Below, piece after piece: positions 8,401 to 17,009 of a stretch of 40,251 nt of DNA. Source of the stretch: Methanobrevibacter sp. (lineage in GTDB: Archaea > Methanobacteriota > Methanobacteria > Methanobacteriales > Methanobacteriaceae); NCBI RefSeq assembly GCF_017468685.1, contig NZ_JAFUHT010000084.1:1-40251 (forward strand), in the 5' to 3' direction. Position numbers and translations under genes: made by a program. The stretch's first letter is position 1; the number at the start of each line of letters is the position of its first letter. The notes beneath the pieces were generated by a model that saw only the letters and a program-made list of their open reading frames with translations, had not been told where the DNA came from and did no database searches.

Positions 8401-9348
8401 ATGGGAATCTTATTGGAAGTAAATAACTTATCAATATCCTTCACACAATACGTGGAAGGATTGAACAGGCACGATTTGAAAGTAATATCTGATTTGACAA
8501 TTGATGTTGATGAAGGAGAAATTGTAGCAATACTGGGCTCAAGCGGTTCAGGTAAAAGTCTTTTGGCTCACTCAATCCTGGGAATTTTACCATACAACTC
8601 CCATGTGACAGGTGAAATAAAATATAAAGATGCAGTCTTAACACAATCATTGAAGGAAAAATTACGGGGCAGTGAAATATGTCTGATTCCACAGTCTGTG
8701 AATTTCCTTGATCCTCTTATGAAAGTTTCAGAGCAGGCAATTGGAGAATGCAAGGATGATGATGAGCATGACGCTAAAAAAATCAAACAAAGGGAAATCT
8801 TTGCCCGTTATGGATTGGATGAAAGCGTTGATGATTTATATCCCTTCGAGTTATCCGGTGGAATGGCCCGTAAGGTATTGCTCTCCACTGCACTGATTGA
8901 TGATCCGACATTGTTAATTGCAGATGAGCCAACACCAGGTCTTGATTCACAAAGCGTAAAGGAAACTATTGAGGACATTAAAAACTTAAAAGAACAGGGC
9001 AAAGGCGTTTTACTTATTACTCATGAGATTGATGTTGCCTTAAAAACAGCGGACAGGATTGCAATATTTTATTCAGGCTATGTGATTGAAGTCAACACTG
9101 CCGAAAACTTCAAAAATCAAAAGAATATTCTGCATCCATATACTAAGGTTTTGATTGATGCATTGCCAAGAAACGGTTTCAATTATGCTGAAGGAGTACA
9201 GCCATTGGATGAGGTTGCAGGATGTCCGTATTATGAAAACTGTTCCGTACGTCTGGACAAATGCAGAGATGAAAAACCGGAATTAATCAACCATGAAGGC
9301 ATTATGATAAGATGCTTTAATTTCAAGGAGGTTAATGATGAATCTTAA
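8401..9348 (+). CDS. ABC transporter ATPase, NikD/DppD type
   Basis: A 315-residue nucleotide-binding subunit. It shows Walker A (GSSGSGKS), a Q-loop (IPQSVNFLDPLMKV), the ABC signature variant LSGGMARK, Walker B (LLIADEPT) and an H-loop (LLITHE). The C-terminal extension has four Cys (CPYYENC, KC, RCF), the typical tail of oligopeptide/nickel ATPases, where it may bind an iron-sulfur cluster or metal. The start has GGTGGT six bases upstream and follows the permease stop by nine bases. It pairs with the next ATPase. Confidence 0.9.
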   Translation: MGILLEVNNLSISFTQYVEGLNRHDLKVISDLTIDVDEGEIVAILGSSGSGKSLLAHSILGILPYNSHVTGEIKYKDAVLTQSLKEKLRGSEICLIPQSVNFLDPLMKVSEQAIGECKDDDEHDAKKIKQREIFARYGLDESVDDLYPFELSGGMARKVLLSTALIDDPTLLIADEPTPGLDSQSVKETIEDIKNLKEQGKGVLLITHEIDVALKTADRIAIFYSGYVIEVNTAENFKNQKNILHPYTKVLIDALPRNGFNYAEGVQPLDEVAGCPYYENCSVRLDKCRDEKPELINHEGIMIRCFNFKEVNDES

Positions 9349-9949
9349 GGCAGAAAACATTTCATTTTCCTACAATAAAAAAAGACAGATACTGAAGGAT
9401 ATTTCCCTATCCCTTGACAGCAATAAAATAATTGGATTGATTGGAGATAGTGGAAGCGGTAAATCAACATTATGTAAAGTAATGGCGGGTTACATTACCA
9501 ATTATTCAGGTAAAGTATCTCTTGACGGTGAAAAGATATCTGATAAGGATTTCTATCCTGTGCAGCTGATTTTCCAGCATCCTGAAAAGACCATGAATCC
9601 AAAATGGAAAATGGAAAAGGTACTGAAGGAATCATGGAATCCTCCTCAGGAGCTAAAGGACACTTTCGGTTTGAAAGAAAACTGGCTGACACGTTGGCCA
9701 AATGAACTGTCCGGTGGTGAACTTCAGCGTTTCAGCATATTGAGATCACTTAATCCAAAAACAAAATTCATCATTGCCGATGAGATAAGTACCATGCTTG
9801 ATGCATTGACACAAGTGCAGATATGGGAAGCACTCATCAATCATGCAAAGGCAAATAACATTGGAATACTGGCTGTTAGCCATGATATTGAATTGCTTGA
9901 AGTAATATGTGATGATATTTTGTATTTTAATGAGATTAATGGTGTTTAA
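9338..9949 (+). CDS. ABC transporter ATPase, NikE/DppF type (short)
   Basis: A 203-residue second nucleotide-binding subunit, with Walker A (GDSGSGKST), Q-loop (LIFQHPEKTMNPKW), signature LSGGE and Walker B (FIIADEISTMLD), where the usual DEPT is changed to DEIST. H-loop: AVSHD. It is shorter than typical NikE/DppF proteins because it ends soon after the H-loop and lacks the C-terminal Cys-rich tail. The second of two ATGs (9335, 9338) has the better spacing from GGAGGT (9327-9332). It overlaps the end of the preceding ATPase gene. Confidence 0.88.
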   Translation: MNLKAENISFSYNKKRQILKDISLSLDSNKIIGLIGDSGSGKSTLCKVMAGYITNYSGKVSLDGEKISDKDFYPVQLIFQHPEKTMNPKWKMEKVLKESWNPPQELKDTFGLKENWLTRWPNELSGGELQRFSILRSLNPKTKFIIADEISTMLDALTQVQIWEALINHAKANNIGILAVSHDIELLEVICDDILYFNEINGV

Positions 9950-9985
9950 TTAATTCATTCTCTTTTTTTCCTTTTTTAGTTATTT

Positions 9986-10008
9986 GTTCGCCAATAATTT
10001 TGGCGAAC
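9986..10008. terminator. Bidirectional hairpin terminator between importer and nicotianamine synthase
   Basis: A perfect 8-bp stem GTTCGCCA / TGGCGAAC with a 7-base loop, between two convergent genes and preceded on the + strand by T-runs (9962-9977). It is placed to stop transcription from both sides. Confidence 0.75.
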
Positions 10009-10020
10009 GAACTATAAATT

Positions 10021-10842
10021 TTAATCGATTTTTCTAATAAGGACTGATGTGTTATTTGTTTTGCCTGAAGGAAGCATCATAACCTCCTTATGAAAACCCC
10101 TGGTGTCCTTGTCAAGAACCGGAGAATATAATATTGCTCTCATTCCAGTGTAGGTTCTGTAAATCACCGGTGTTTTTTCACTAACATATTCCCAGATATT
10201 TGCAAACACTCTGTCTTTTGGCTCAGCCAATGCAGCAACCATTAAAATATCATAATCCAAATCCTTGATTGTGGTTTCATCACCAACAACAATCTCAATA
10301 TCATTGTCAAGTTCTAATTTCTTTAAAACTTTTCTTGAAAGTTCTGCAACATCTTCCTGCTGCTCGATACCGATACATTTGCATCCGAAAACCATATTGA
10401 ACATTATCAATGTTAAAGGCAATGGTCCTGATCCTAAAAATACGAAAGTTTTATCTTCATTGAATTTGGCCAATTGGCTTTCGTTTTCAACAAGTCCAAT
10501 ATAACGGTCATAGAAATGAAATGAATCAAGGGTTTCTTTTGGATTTTCAGATTCCAATATCTTCAAGGCGTTTTCTGTTTCAAGTCTGGCTCCAATGTAG
10601 ACATAGAATTTACGAATCAGCTTTAAAGCCCTGTTCATCTTCTCATCATCCAGGATGTGCTTTGCAGAATCAAAGTCAATTGTCTTGTCGTGGGCAATGA
10701 TTTCAACATCATCCAGGATTTCAATGATTTCATCAATGTTTATGTCGTCAAGTTCTGAATTACCGTATTTGTCCAAATCACCATATGATGATAATTTGTT
10801 AGCAATTTCTTCTAGTTTTCCCCAATATTTGTAACAGCTCAT
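10021..10842 (-). CDS. Nicotianamine synthase (archaeal thermonicotianamine type)
   Basis: A 273-residue enzyme that should join aminocarboxypropyl groups from S-adenosylmethionine into a nicotianamine-like metal chelator; the Methanothermobacter homolog makes thermonicotianamine with glutamate as acceptor. The sequence shows an N-terminal helical domain, then a Rossmann methyltransferase-like domain with the hallmark FLGSGPLPLT (about residues 135-144). It also has VAALAEPKDRVF, YRTYTGMRAILYSPV and LPSGKTNNTSVL, which match my memory of the Methanothermobacter enzyme. E88 and Y114 keep the 26-residue separation of its catalytic Glu and Tyr (E81, Y107 as I recall). ATG 10842 was chosen; a GTG at 10851 is possible. 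It lies beside a nickel/opine-type importer and shares that importer's operator element. Confidence 0.9.
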   Translation of the reverse strand: MSCYKYWGKLEEIANKLSSYGDLDKYGNSELDDINIDEIIEILDDVEIIAHDKTIDFDSAKHILDDEKMNRALKLIRKFYVYIGARLETENALKILESENPKETLDSFHFYDRYIGLVENESQLAKFNEDKTFVFLGSGPLPLTLIMFNMVFGCKCIGIEQQEDVAELSRKVLKKLELDNDIEIVVGDETTIKDLDYDILMVAALAEPKDRVFANIWEYVSEKTPVIYRTYTGMRAILYSPVLDKDTRGFHKEVMMLPSGKTNNTSVLIRKID

Positions 10843-10865
10843 TTTTACCACACTATAAATAACAA

Positions 10866-10878
10866 ATTTTATATATTA
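10866..10878 (-). promoter_or_regulatory. TATA box of the nicotianamine synthase gene
   Basis: Read on the minus strand, AATATATAAAATT lies about 30 bases before the ATG at 10842. Transcription would start very near the start codon. The two 39-bp operators lie 45-155 bases upstream of this box. Confidence 0.5.
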
Positions 10879-10922
10879 TTTTATTCATTATCATTATTAA
10901 AGTTGTTTAAATTTAAAATAGA

Positions 10923-10961
10923 GTATTACTAAATCTTTAAATTTAGTTAAAAAAGTAATAA
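10923..10961. promoter_or_regulatory. 39-bp operator, copy 2 (GTATTACT-N23-AGTAATAA)
   Basis: Same half-sites and same 23-base spacer as copy 1, with the last base C changed to A. The inner part also contains CTAAAT/ATTTAG, nested inside the main repeat. It lies upstream of the TATA box of the acetyltransferase gene and upstream of the synthase promoter on the other strand. Confidence 0.7.
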
Positions 10962-10974
10962 CTTTATAATTTTA
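10962..10974 (+). promoter_or_regulatory. TATA box of the GNAT acetyltransferase gene
   Basis: CTTTATAATTTTA sits between operator copies 2 and 3. The expected transcription start, about 25 bases downstream, falls inside operator copy 3, a classic repressor geometry. Confidence 0.55.
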
Positions 10975-10982
10975 TTTTTAAA

Positions 10983-11021
10983 GTATTACTAATTCGTTAA
11001 ATTTAGTCGAAAAAGTAATAC
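10983..11021. promoter_or_regulatory. 39-bp operator, copy 3 (GTATTACT-N23-AGTAATAC)
   Basis: A perfect 8-bp inverted repeat with a 23-base spacer, exactly 60 bases after copy 2. It covers the predicted transcription start of the acetyltransferase gene and ends seven bases before its ribosome binding site. Confidence 0.7.
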
Positions 11022-11040
11022 TTTTTTGGAAGGTTTTAAT

Positions 11041-11619
11041 ATGGATATTTCAATTAAAACATTGGAAAATAATTTGGATCAAATAAATAATGTTCAAAAA
11101 TTATTGTTTTCTCAAATTAAAAAAGAATTTGGATATGATTATGTTCCGGAGTTTCATATGGACATAAAAAATTTAAATGAATATTATATTTCTCCTCAAA
11201 GAAATAATTTTTACATTGCAACAAATGAAAATGATGAAATCATTGCCACTATAGGACTTAGGGCATATGATAAGAATTTCAATGAATTCAAAGGAAAATA
11301 CTCAAAAGAAACTACCTCCAGTATTTGGAGATTATTCGTAGATGAAAAATACAGAAGATGTGGCATTGCATCAATGCTTTTTAGAATAGTTGAAAGATTT
11401 TCATGTGAAAATAATTACAATGAAATTTACCTTCACACACACAAAACTCTTCCGGGAGCCATTGATTTTTGGAAAAAAATGGGATTTAATATAACAATCG
11501 ATACAAACAATGAACTGCAAACAGTACACATGGATAAAGCTATTCTCAATCAAAAAATTAACTACTCTTTAGTTTCAACTTCAATTCAAAATCATAACAA
11601 TTATGTTATATTAATTTAA
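11041..11619 (+). CDS. GNAT-family N-acetyltransferase in the metallophore regulon
   Basis: A 192-residue GNAT enzyme, which would move an acyl group from acyl-CoA to an amine. The acetyl-CoA binding motif A is visible as WRLFVDEKYRRCGIASMLF (about residues 106-124), followed by the C-terminal strand LPGAIDFWKKMGF. The substrate is unknown. The start is ATG 11041, with GGAAGG (11028-11033) seven bases upstream; a TTG at 11026 overlaps that site and is unlikely. Two operator copies flank its TATA box, and the same element controls the importer and probably the divergent nicotianamine synthase. It might therefore acylate the metallophore or a precursor; an unrelated metal-stress role is also possible. 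Confidence 0.8.
   Translation: MDISIKTLENNLDQINNVQKLLFSQIKKEFGYDYVPEFHMDIKNLNEYYISPQRNNFYIATNENDEIIATIGLRAYDKNFNEFKGKYSKETTSSIWRLFVDEKYRRCGIASMLFRIVERFSCENNYNEIYLHTHKTLPGAIDFWKKMGFNITIDTNNELQTVHMDKAILNQKINYSLVSTSIQNHNNYVILI
11606..11613 (+). promoter_or_regulatory. TATA-like box of truA, probable leaderless start
   Basis: TTATATTA lies about 23-26 bases before the ATG at 11632, and no ribosome binding site is present. A leaderless transcript is likely. Confidence 0.4.
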
Positions 11620-11631
11620 AAATAATTATTA

Positions 11632-12495
11632 ATGAAAAGAACAGCACTAAAAATCGGATATATTGGAACAAATTTTCATGGTTTTCAAAGACAGCCTAAT
11701 CTAAGGACCGTGGAAGAGGAATTGATTTACCATCTAAGAAAACTGGATTACATTGATGATTTGAAAAAATCCCGTTTCAGAATTGCAGGACGAACCGATG
11801 CGGGAGTTCACAGTCTAGGTAATGTAATCAGCTTTCAGTCAGAAAAGGAAGTAAGAGTTAATGAGATTAACAATTCCTTGCCGGATGATATTCAAATTCT
11901 TGCTAGTGCTCCTGTCCGATATGCTTTTAAGCCAAGGTATGCTCAGATGAGGCAATACCGCTACATGTTATTTCAGGACCTTGACATCGATAAGCTAAAT
12001 GAATGTGCTGAAGTCTTTAAGGGAACTCATAACTTCACCAATTTCACAAAACGATTCCAGAAAACAACCACACGTACAATTGATGACATTAAAATCAATA
12101 AGGTTGAATTGAATGATTATCACAAGAGAGAATTCCCTAATCTCCATGATACAATAACTCCAATTTTTGTTGACATTTACGGGGAGTCATTTTTATGGAA
12201 TATGGTTCGTAAAATGATGCGTGTCTTTATAGATGTTGCAAACGGTAAGATGGATTTGGATGAAGTTGAAAGATTACTGAATCCGAGAGAAGATGAGCCA
12301 AGGGCATATATAAAGGTTACTGAACCTGATTACTTGATTTTGATGGACATTCAATATGATGGAATCAAATTTACATATGATGATTATGCATGTGAGAGAT
12401 TTAGAAGGAATCTCACTGATTCTCTTACAAATTTACAAAAAAAATATGCAATTCGCGAATCAATGATAAAAAGTTTAAATGATTTATGTAAATAA
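11632..12495 (+). CDS. truA: tRNA pseudouridine(38-40) synthase TruA
   Basis: A 287-residue enzyme that isomerises uridines at positions 38-40 of the tRNA anticodon arm. The catalytic Asp lies in the family motif GRTDAGVHSLGNV (about residues 50-62). The second half has MRQYRYMLF, THNFTNFTK and FLWNMVRKMM, all typical of TruA. Length is normal for the family. It starts at ATG 11632, twelve bases after the acetyltransferase gene, with what looks like its own leaderless promoter, so it need not belong to the metal regulon. Confidence 0.93.
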   Translation: MKRTALKIGYIGTNFHGFQRQPNLRTVEEELIYHLRKLDYIDDLKKSRFRIAGRTDAGVHSLGNVISFQSEKEVRVNEINNSLPDDIQILASAPVRYAFKPRYAQMRQYRYMLFQDLDIDKLNECAEVFKGTHNFTNFTKRFQKTTTRTIDDIKINKVELNDYHKREFPNLHDTITPIFVDIYGESFLWNMVRKMMRVFIDVANGKMDLDEVERLLNPREDEPRAYIKVTEPDYLILMDIQYDGIKFTYDDYACERFRRNLTDSLTNLQKKYAIRESMIKSLNDLCK

Positions 12496-12513
12496 TTAAT
12501 ATTGAGGTTATTT

Positions 12514-12840
12514 ATGGATATAATACAAAAAGCTAATGAAAAATTAATGATTATTACAATTATTGTAGGTTTTGCATTAGGAATTTATCTGGGAATCGGT
12601 CATGATAATCCGGATTTATGGTTCATTATTGTCCAATGGATTGTAATAACTACTCTTATCATGACATTCATCTCAACATTGGTTGGAGTATATGCGAAAT
12701 TGCGTAATGATGAAGTGGAATTCGATAAGTTTTCCCCGTTAAGGATTCTTATTTTAAATCTTGCAATAATTGCAGTCTGCACATCTTTTGGATTTGTATT
12801 CTGTTCAATATTAATCGGTAATTATAATACTGCAAATTAA
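12514..12840 (+). CDS. Small hypothetical membrane protein
   Basis: A 108-residue protein that I do not recognise. It has three hydrophobic segments (about residues 12-29, 36-60 and 80-101) separated by short charged loops; a loop with [16 protein letters not shown] probably faces the cytoplasm. ATG 12514 is preceded by GAGGTT at 12504-12509; a TTG at 12502 would overlap that site. It sits between truA and wecB in the same direction with short gaps, so it may be cotranscribed. No function is suggested. Confidence 0.7.
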   Translation: MDIIQKANEKLMIITIIVGFALGIYLGIGHDNPDLWFIIVQWIVITTLIMTFISTLVGVYAKLRNDEVEFDKFSPLRILILNLAIIAVCTSFGFVFCSILIGNYNTAN

Positions 12841-12853
12841 TCTAGTGATATTT

Positions 12854-14176
12854 ATGAAAATAGCAACAATTTTAGGAACAAGGCCAGAAATCATTAAAAT
12901 GGCACCAATTATTGATGAAATATCAAAAAGAGGCATTGATCAGATTGTTTTACATACTGGTCAGCATTATGACAAGGAAATGTCTGATAATTTCTTTAGA
13001 GATTTGGAAATACCTACTCCGGATTATAATATTCATGTTGGATCAGGCACTCATGGAAAACAAACAGGGCTGATGATGCAAGGGATTGAGGAAGTTCTTT
13101 TAGAAGAAAAACCTGATATTGTACTTGTTCAGGGAGATACAAATGCAGTTTTAGCAGGTGCGCTTGTTGCATCTAAACTGCACATTGCAATAGGTCACGT
13201 TGAAGCGGGACTTCGCTCATTTGACATGACTATGCCTGAAGAGGTGAATCGTAGGGTGGCAGATGTAACTTCCGCAATGTATTTCATTCCAACAGAACAA
13301 TCAGCAATCAATCTTTTGGCTGAAGGATTTTCACATGAAAACTTGATTATCACAGGAAACACTGTTGTTGATGCCTGTTTTAGACACTTGGAAATTGCTA
13401 AAAAAAGAGGTTTTGAAGAGGAATCTCTTGCAAGTTTGGATATTGAGAATATGGATAATATCTTAACATTGACCATGCATAGGGCAGAAAACGTTGATGT
13501 TAAGGAGAGGGTGATTAATATAATCGGCGCTTTAAAGGAATTAAGTGACATGAACATTATTTTCCCTATTCATCCAAGAACTAAAAATACTCTTGAAAAC
13601 TTTGGACTTTTTGATGAATTGAATGACCTTGAACATGTTCATATTGTAAAGCCTTTAGGATACTTGGATTTCCTGCTTTTAACTTCCAAATCTACACTAA
13701 TATTAACAGATTCTGGCGGGCTTCAGGAAGAGGCAATCACACTGGATGTTCCTGCATTAACATTAAGATACAATACTGAACGTCCAGAAACTGTAACTGC
13801 TGGAGGAAATATTCTTGTCGGTTCCAATAAGCAAGCAATCCTTGAAAATGCAAACAGAATATTGAATGATAAGGAATTTGCAGAAAAAATGAGAAATGCA
13901 CCAAACCCTTATGGTATGGGGGATTCAGCTAAATTGACTGTTGATGCAATTGAGGATTATTATGAAAGAGGATTGTTGAACATCACTGCTCCGGAAGACA
14001 TAATGACTTCATTTACACGAAAAATGGCAAATGTCACTGAAGACATAACTGTTGGTGAATTTGAAGAAAATGAAAATGCATTGATTCATATGGTGTATGA
14101 TGGTGATGAAATGCGTTTTCCAGCAGAAGATTTGAACTTAAATGGAATGATGATTACTTATGACAAAAGAGAATGA
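12854..14176 (+). CDS. wecB: UDP-N-acetylglucosamine 2-epimerase (non-hydrolysing) with C-terminal extension
   Basis: A 440-residue enzyme that interconverts UDP-GlcNAc and UDP-ManNAc, feeding surface polysaccharide, pseudomurein-related or glycoprotein sugar synthesis. Visible family motifs are [13 protein letters not shown] at the start, [40 protein letters not shown]-type [15 protein letters not shown] and [12 protein letters not shown] 12854 has GTGAT four bases upstream; a GTG at 12845 lies in that site. The epimerase core ends near residue 375. A tail of about 65 residues with two short acidic segments follows, which ordinary WecB proteins lack. The 3' end overlaps the start of mfnD by 17 bases. 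Confidence 0.9.
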   Translation: MKIATILGTRPEIIKMAPIIDEISKRGIDQIVLHTGQHYDKEMSDNFFRDLEIPTPDYNIHVGSGTHGKQTGLMMQGIEEVLLEEKPDIVLVQGDTNAVLAGALVASKLHIAIGHVEAGLRSFDMTMPEEVNRRVADVTSAMYFIPTEQSAINLLAEGFSHENLIITGNTVVDACFRHLEIAKKRGFEEESLASLDIENMDNILTLTMHRAENVDVKERVINIIGALKELSDMNIIFPIHPRTKNTLENFGLFDELNDLEHVHIVKPLGYLDFLLLTSKSTLILTDSGGLQEEAITLDVPALTLRYNTERPETVTAGGNILVGSNKQAILENANRILNDKEFAEKMRNAPNPYGMGDSAKLTVDAIEDYYERGLLNITAPEDIMTSFTRKMANVTEDITVGEFEENENALIHMVYDGDEMRFPAEDLNLNGMMITYDKRE

Positions 14177-15248
14177 TTCAATATTGGTATTTGAATATTT
14201 CACTGCTTCCGGTGAAAAGGACAAATGTATAATTTCAGAAGCTGAAGAGCTTATTTTTGCACTTTTAAATGATTTGTCTGATTTTGAAATTGATTTGGTC
14301 ATAAACAGATCATATGAAAAAACCGTTGAAAAATATGAAAATGTCAATCCAATACTCATTGATGAAAACATTATCGATTGGCTTTCAGACAATGCAGTAA
14401 ACTATAATAAAGCGATTTTCATAGCTGCAGAAAACGACAATAATCTCTACAATATTACAAAGATTTTACAAGACAGCAATGTTATGACATACACTTCATC
14501 TGCTGAAGCTTGCCTTAAAACATCAGATAAGTATGAAACATATGAGTCTCTTCCGCTTAATGTGCCTCAGCCAAGATCATTCAGAATTAAGATTGACCCA
14601 AAGGGATACTGGAAAAGGGCAATCGAAAACCTTCATGAAAAATGGCAGTCAGAAGACCCATTGACTCCATTGAAACTGATAATAAAACCGTTGATGGGCG
14701 TGGATTGTGAAGATATTGTAATTATAGAAAAGATTGAGGATTTAACCATTGATTTGGATAAGATATTCAAGCCGGGCTCACGTGTTCTTGTTCAGGAATA
14801 TATTGATGGAGTTGACATCAGCGTCAGTTTAATCTCAGATGGCAAAAAGGCAATTCCAATCAGCTTAAACCAGCAGTTTGTTGAACTCAAAGATGATAAG
14901 GGAAGATATCTTGGAGGTAAAATACCTTATCAGAATAAATTTAAAGATGAGGCTTTTGAAATTGCAGTTAATGCAGTTGAGGCAATTAAGGGTCTTAAAG
15001 GATTTGTCGGTGTTGATTTGATAATCAATAATGATGAAAAGGACATATATTCCGTGTATCTTTTGGAAATTAACTCAAGATTCACAACTCCTTATGTGGG
15101 TTTGGCAAAGATTACAAACTTTAACATTGCCAAAAGCATAATAGATGTGATTGACGGTAAAACAACAATTGATGATTTGGATATTTCTCTAGATGGTGAG
15201 GTTGAATTTAAAAAATCTGGAGAATCATTGGAAATTAGGAGAATATAA
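14160..15248 (+). CDS. mfnD: Tyramine--L-glutamate ligase (methanofuran biosynthesis), ATP-grasp
   Basis: A 362-residue ATP-grasp ligase. It probably joins tyramine to the gamma-carboxyl of glutamate, giving the gamma-glutamyltyramine unit of the C1 carrier methanofuran. The N-terminus has [11 protein letters not shown], typical of MfnD. The ATP-grasp part shows [32 protein letters not shown] and the metal-binding end [20 protein letters not shown] 14160 lies inside the end of wecB. The next gene, two bases after this stop, is mfnF, which uses the product of this step, and that strongly supports the call. The protein is slightly longer than the M. jannaschii enzyme as I remember it. Confidence 0.85.
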   Translation: MTKENDSILVFEYFTASGEKDKCIISEAEELIFALLNDLSDFEIDLVINRSYEKTVEKYENVNPILIDENIIDWLSDNAVNYNKAIFIAAENDNNLYNITKILQDSNVMTYTSSAEACLKTSDKYETYESLPLNVPQPRSFRIKIDPKGYWKRAIENLHEKWQSEDPLTPLKLIIKPLMGVDCEDIVIIEKIEDLTIDLDKIFKPGSRVLVQEYIDGVDISVSLISDGKKAIPISLNQQFVELKDDKGRYLGGKIPYQNKFKDEAFEIAVNAVEAIKGLKGFVGVDLIINNDEKDIYSVYLLEINSRFTTPYVGLAKITNFNIAKSIIDVIDGKTTIDDLDISLDGEVEFKKSGESLEIRRI

Positions 15249-15250
15249 TT

Positions 15251-16273
15251 ATGAAAATAGCTGGTTTTGACATTGGCGGTGCTAATACAGATTTGGCAAT
15301 AATTGACTTTAATGATGGTGAAATAAAAAACATTGAAGTTGATTTTGCATACCTTCCAATGTGGAGCAATAATGATGACTTATCAACAGTTTTAATTGAA
15401 TTGATTGAAAATATCTGTCCTGTATCAGAAATTGATGCTGTGGGAATATCAATGACTGCAGAGCTGGTTGATGCATATGACACCAAAAAGGATGGTGTAT
15501 TGGATGTTGTAAAAAAATGTGAAGAAACATTCACATGTCCAATTGCTTATGTCGGAGTGGATGGAATGCTTTCAAAAGCAGAAATTGAAAAAACTCCACT
15601 TAAGGCAGCAGCTGCCAACTGGATTGCAACCGCTCAAATTGCCACATTGATATCAGACAACTGCATTTTCATAGATACTGGAAGTACTACTACTGACATC
15701 ATACCAATTAAGGACGGTAAGGAATGTGCAATCGGAAAATCAGACTTTGACAGATCCGCTACCGGAGAGCTGGTATATACTGGTACATTAAGAACCAATC
15801 TTGCAAGTTTTCTGGATAAGGTTGAGTTAAATGGCAGGCAGTATCGTGTAGCTAGTGAATTATTTGCACAAACCGCTGACGTTTACATGGTCTTGGACTT
15901 AATCACCGAAAAGGATTATATCTGCGATACCTTTGACGGTGAAGGCAAATCCAAAGTTGATTGTGCAAGAAGAATCGCACGTGTGGTATGTGCTGATTTG
16001 GAAATGCTTTCAATGGATGACATTGTTGAGATGTCTGAGTTCATTCATCAAAAGCAAGTTGAACAAATCGCAGATGGACTCAAGCAGGTAGTTGAAACTC
16101 AAAACCTGGATTTAATCGTAACCACTGGTTTGGGCAAGGATATTTTGGATAAAAAGGCAGCTGAACTTTTAGGTTTGGAAGTCAAATCCATGGGCGATAT
16201 TTTATCTGATGATGAGTGTACTGTTGCACCGGCTGTTGGGACAGCTGTAATGATGGAAAAGTATTTAAATTAA
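15251..16273 (+). CDS. mfnF: Methanofuran biosynthesis protein MfnF (hydantoinase/oxoprolinase-like fold)
   Basis: A 340-residue member of the ASKHA-type 'H4MPT-linked C1 transfer pathway' family. MfnF condenses the activated aminomethylfuran phosphate with gamma-glutamyltyramine to build the methanofuran core. The nucleotide-binding motifs are FDIGGANTDLAIID at the N-terminus and FIDTGSTTTDIIPI in the middle, with TTGLGKDIL and a VGTAVMM ending. It starts two bases after mfnD, so the genes are coupled. Its end faces the carS gene. Confidence 0.87.
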   Translation: MKIAGFDIGGANTDLAIIDFNDGEIKNIEVDFAYLPMWSNNDDLSTVLIELIENICPVSEIDAVGISMTAELVDAYDTKKDGVLDVVKKCEETFTCPIAYVGVDGMLSKAEIEKTPLKAAAANWIATAQIATLISDNCIFIDTGSTTTDIIPIKDGKECAIGKSDFDRSATGELVYTGTLRTNLASFLDKVELNGRQYRVASELFAQTADVYMVLDLITEKDYICDTFDGEGKSKVDCARRIARVVCADLEMLSMDDIVEMSEFIHQKQVEQIADGLKQVVETQNLDLIVTTGLGKDILDKKAAELLGLEVKSMGDILSDDECTVAPAVGTAVMMEKYLN

Positions 16274-16304
16274 TATTTTTCTATTTTAACTTTTTTTATA
16301 AAAA

Positions 16305-16865
16305 CTAATACCACACATCTTTTAAACCAAGCAGGTATGCTCCGCTATTGGCTATTAGATGAATCACTAATGTTAAGGCAATTGCAATCACTAAAAATAA
16401 CCAATCAAATCTAACAATTGGATAAACAAGTATCAATGCAACGATTATGAAATCTAGTTGATCAAGGATTGGTGCAGGTTTTCCTCTGCCGATTCCAAGT
16501 CTTCTTTTTAAGAAACTGCCTAATGCATCCCCTAGCAATGCTCCGAAACCTAATAGAAATCCTATTAATATTCCACTGTTTACATCGGTTATTATGGGGG
16601 TGATTATGTATTGGCCAATTTCTGAAATAATATCTGGAGCAAGATATCCCTGTACTGCACCGGTTATTATACCAATTATTGTTCCGGCAATAAGTCCTCT
16701 CCATGTAACTCCATCTCCTATCCAGTGGTTACCTTTTTTGTCGCTTTTACCAAAGTCAAGTGGTGTTCCTCCTCCAAAAGCCAGCGCTCCGCCATTTGAA
16801 AAGTATGCTGGAAGTATAAAATACAATGTTGTAAGACATGCCAGTAGGAATATTTCTATTTGCAT
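16305..16865 (-). CDS. carS: CDP-archaeol synthase
   Basis: A 186-residue membrane enzyme that activates digeranylgeranylglyceryl phosphate with CTP to CDP-archaeol, the branch point of archaeal polar lipid synthesis. It has about five membrane segments. Family signatures are LPAYFSNGGALAFGGGTPLDFGK near the start (the region 15-40), GDGVTWRGLIAG, and GDALGSFLKRRLGIGRGKPAPILDQLD in the second half, where the catalytic metal and CDP-alcohol-like contacts lie. The ATG at 16865 has GGAG about nine bases upstream. The tetraether synthase-like gene is transcribed divergently from the same intergenic region, so two membrane-lipid steps share control sequence. Confidence 0.93.
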   Translation of the reverse strand: MQIEIFLLACLTTLYFILPAYFSNGGALAFGGGTPLDFGKSDKKGNHWIGDGVTWRGLIAGTIIGIITGAVQGYLAPDIISEIGQYIITPIITDVNSGILIGFLLGFGALLGDALGSFLKRRLGIGRGKPAPILDQLDFIIVALILVYPIVRFDWLFLVIAIALTLVIHLIANSGAYLLGLKDVWY

Positions 16866-17009
16866 TAATTTTTCTCCAAATATATTTTACTATAACTTTG
16901 TTTAAACTACTATATATAATATTAATTAACTTTAAATATGACAATAATTTAAATATATAATATTATAAAGTTTATGCTAGTATTGCAATTTTGCTAGAAA
17001 GGTGATTTT
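16866..17009. promoter_or_regulatory. Divergent promoter region carS / tes
   Basis: AAATATATAATATT (16951-16964) is a TATA candidate for the + strand radical SAM gene. ACTATATATAAT (16909-16920), read on the minus strand, serves carS. GGTGAT at 17001-17006 is the ribosome binding site for the TTG start at 17010. Confidence 0.55.

Noticed and set aside
10021-12500. Opine dehydrogenase or histidine racemase completing a staphylopine-like pathway
   Set aside because: I looked for both near the nicotianamine synthase; neighbours are an acetyltransferase and truA, neither of which fits.
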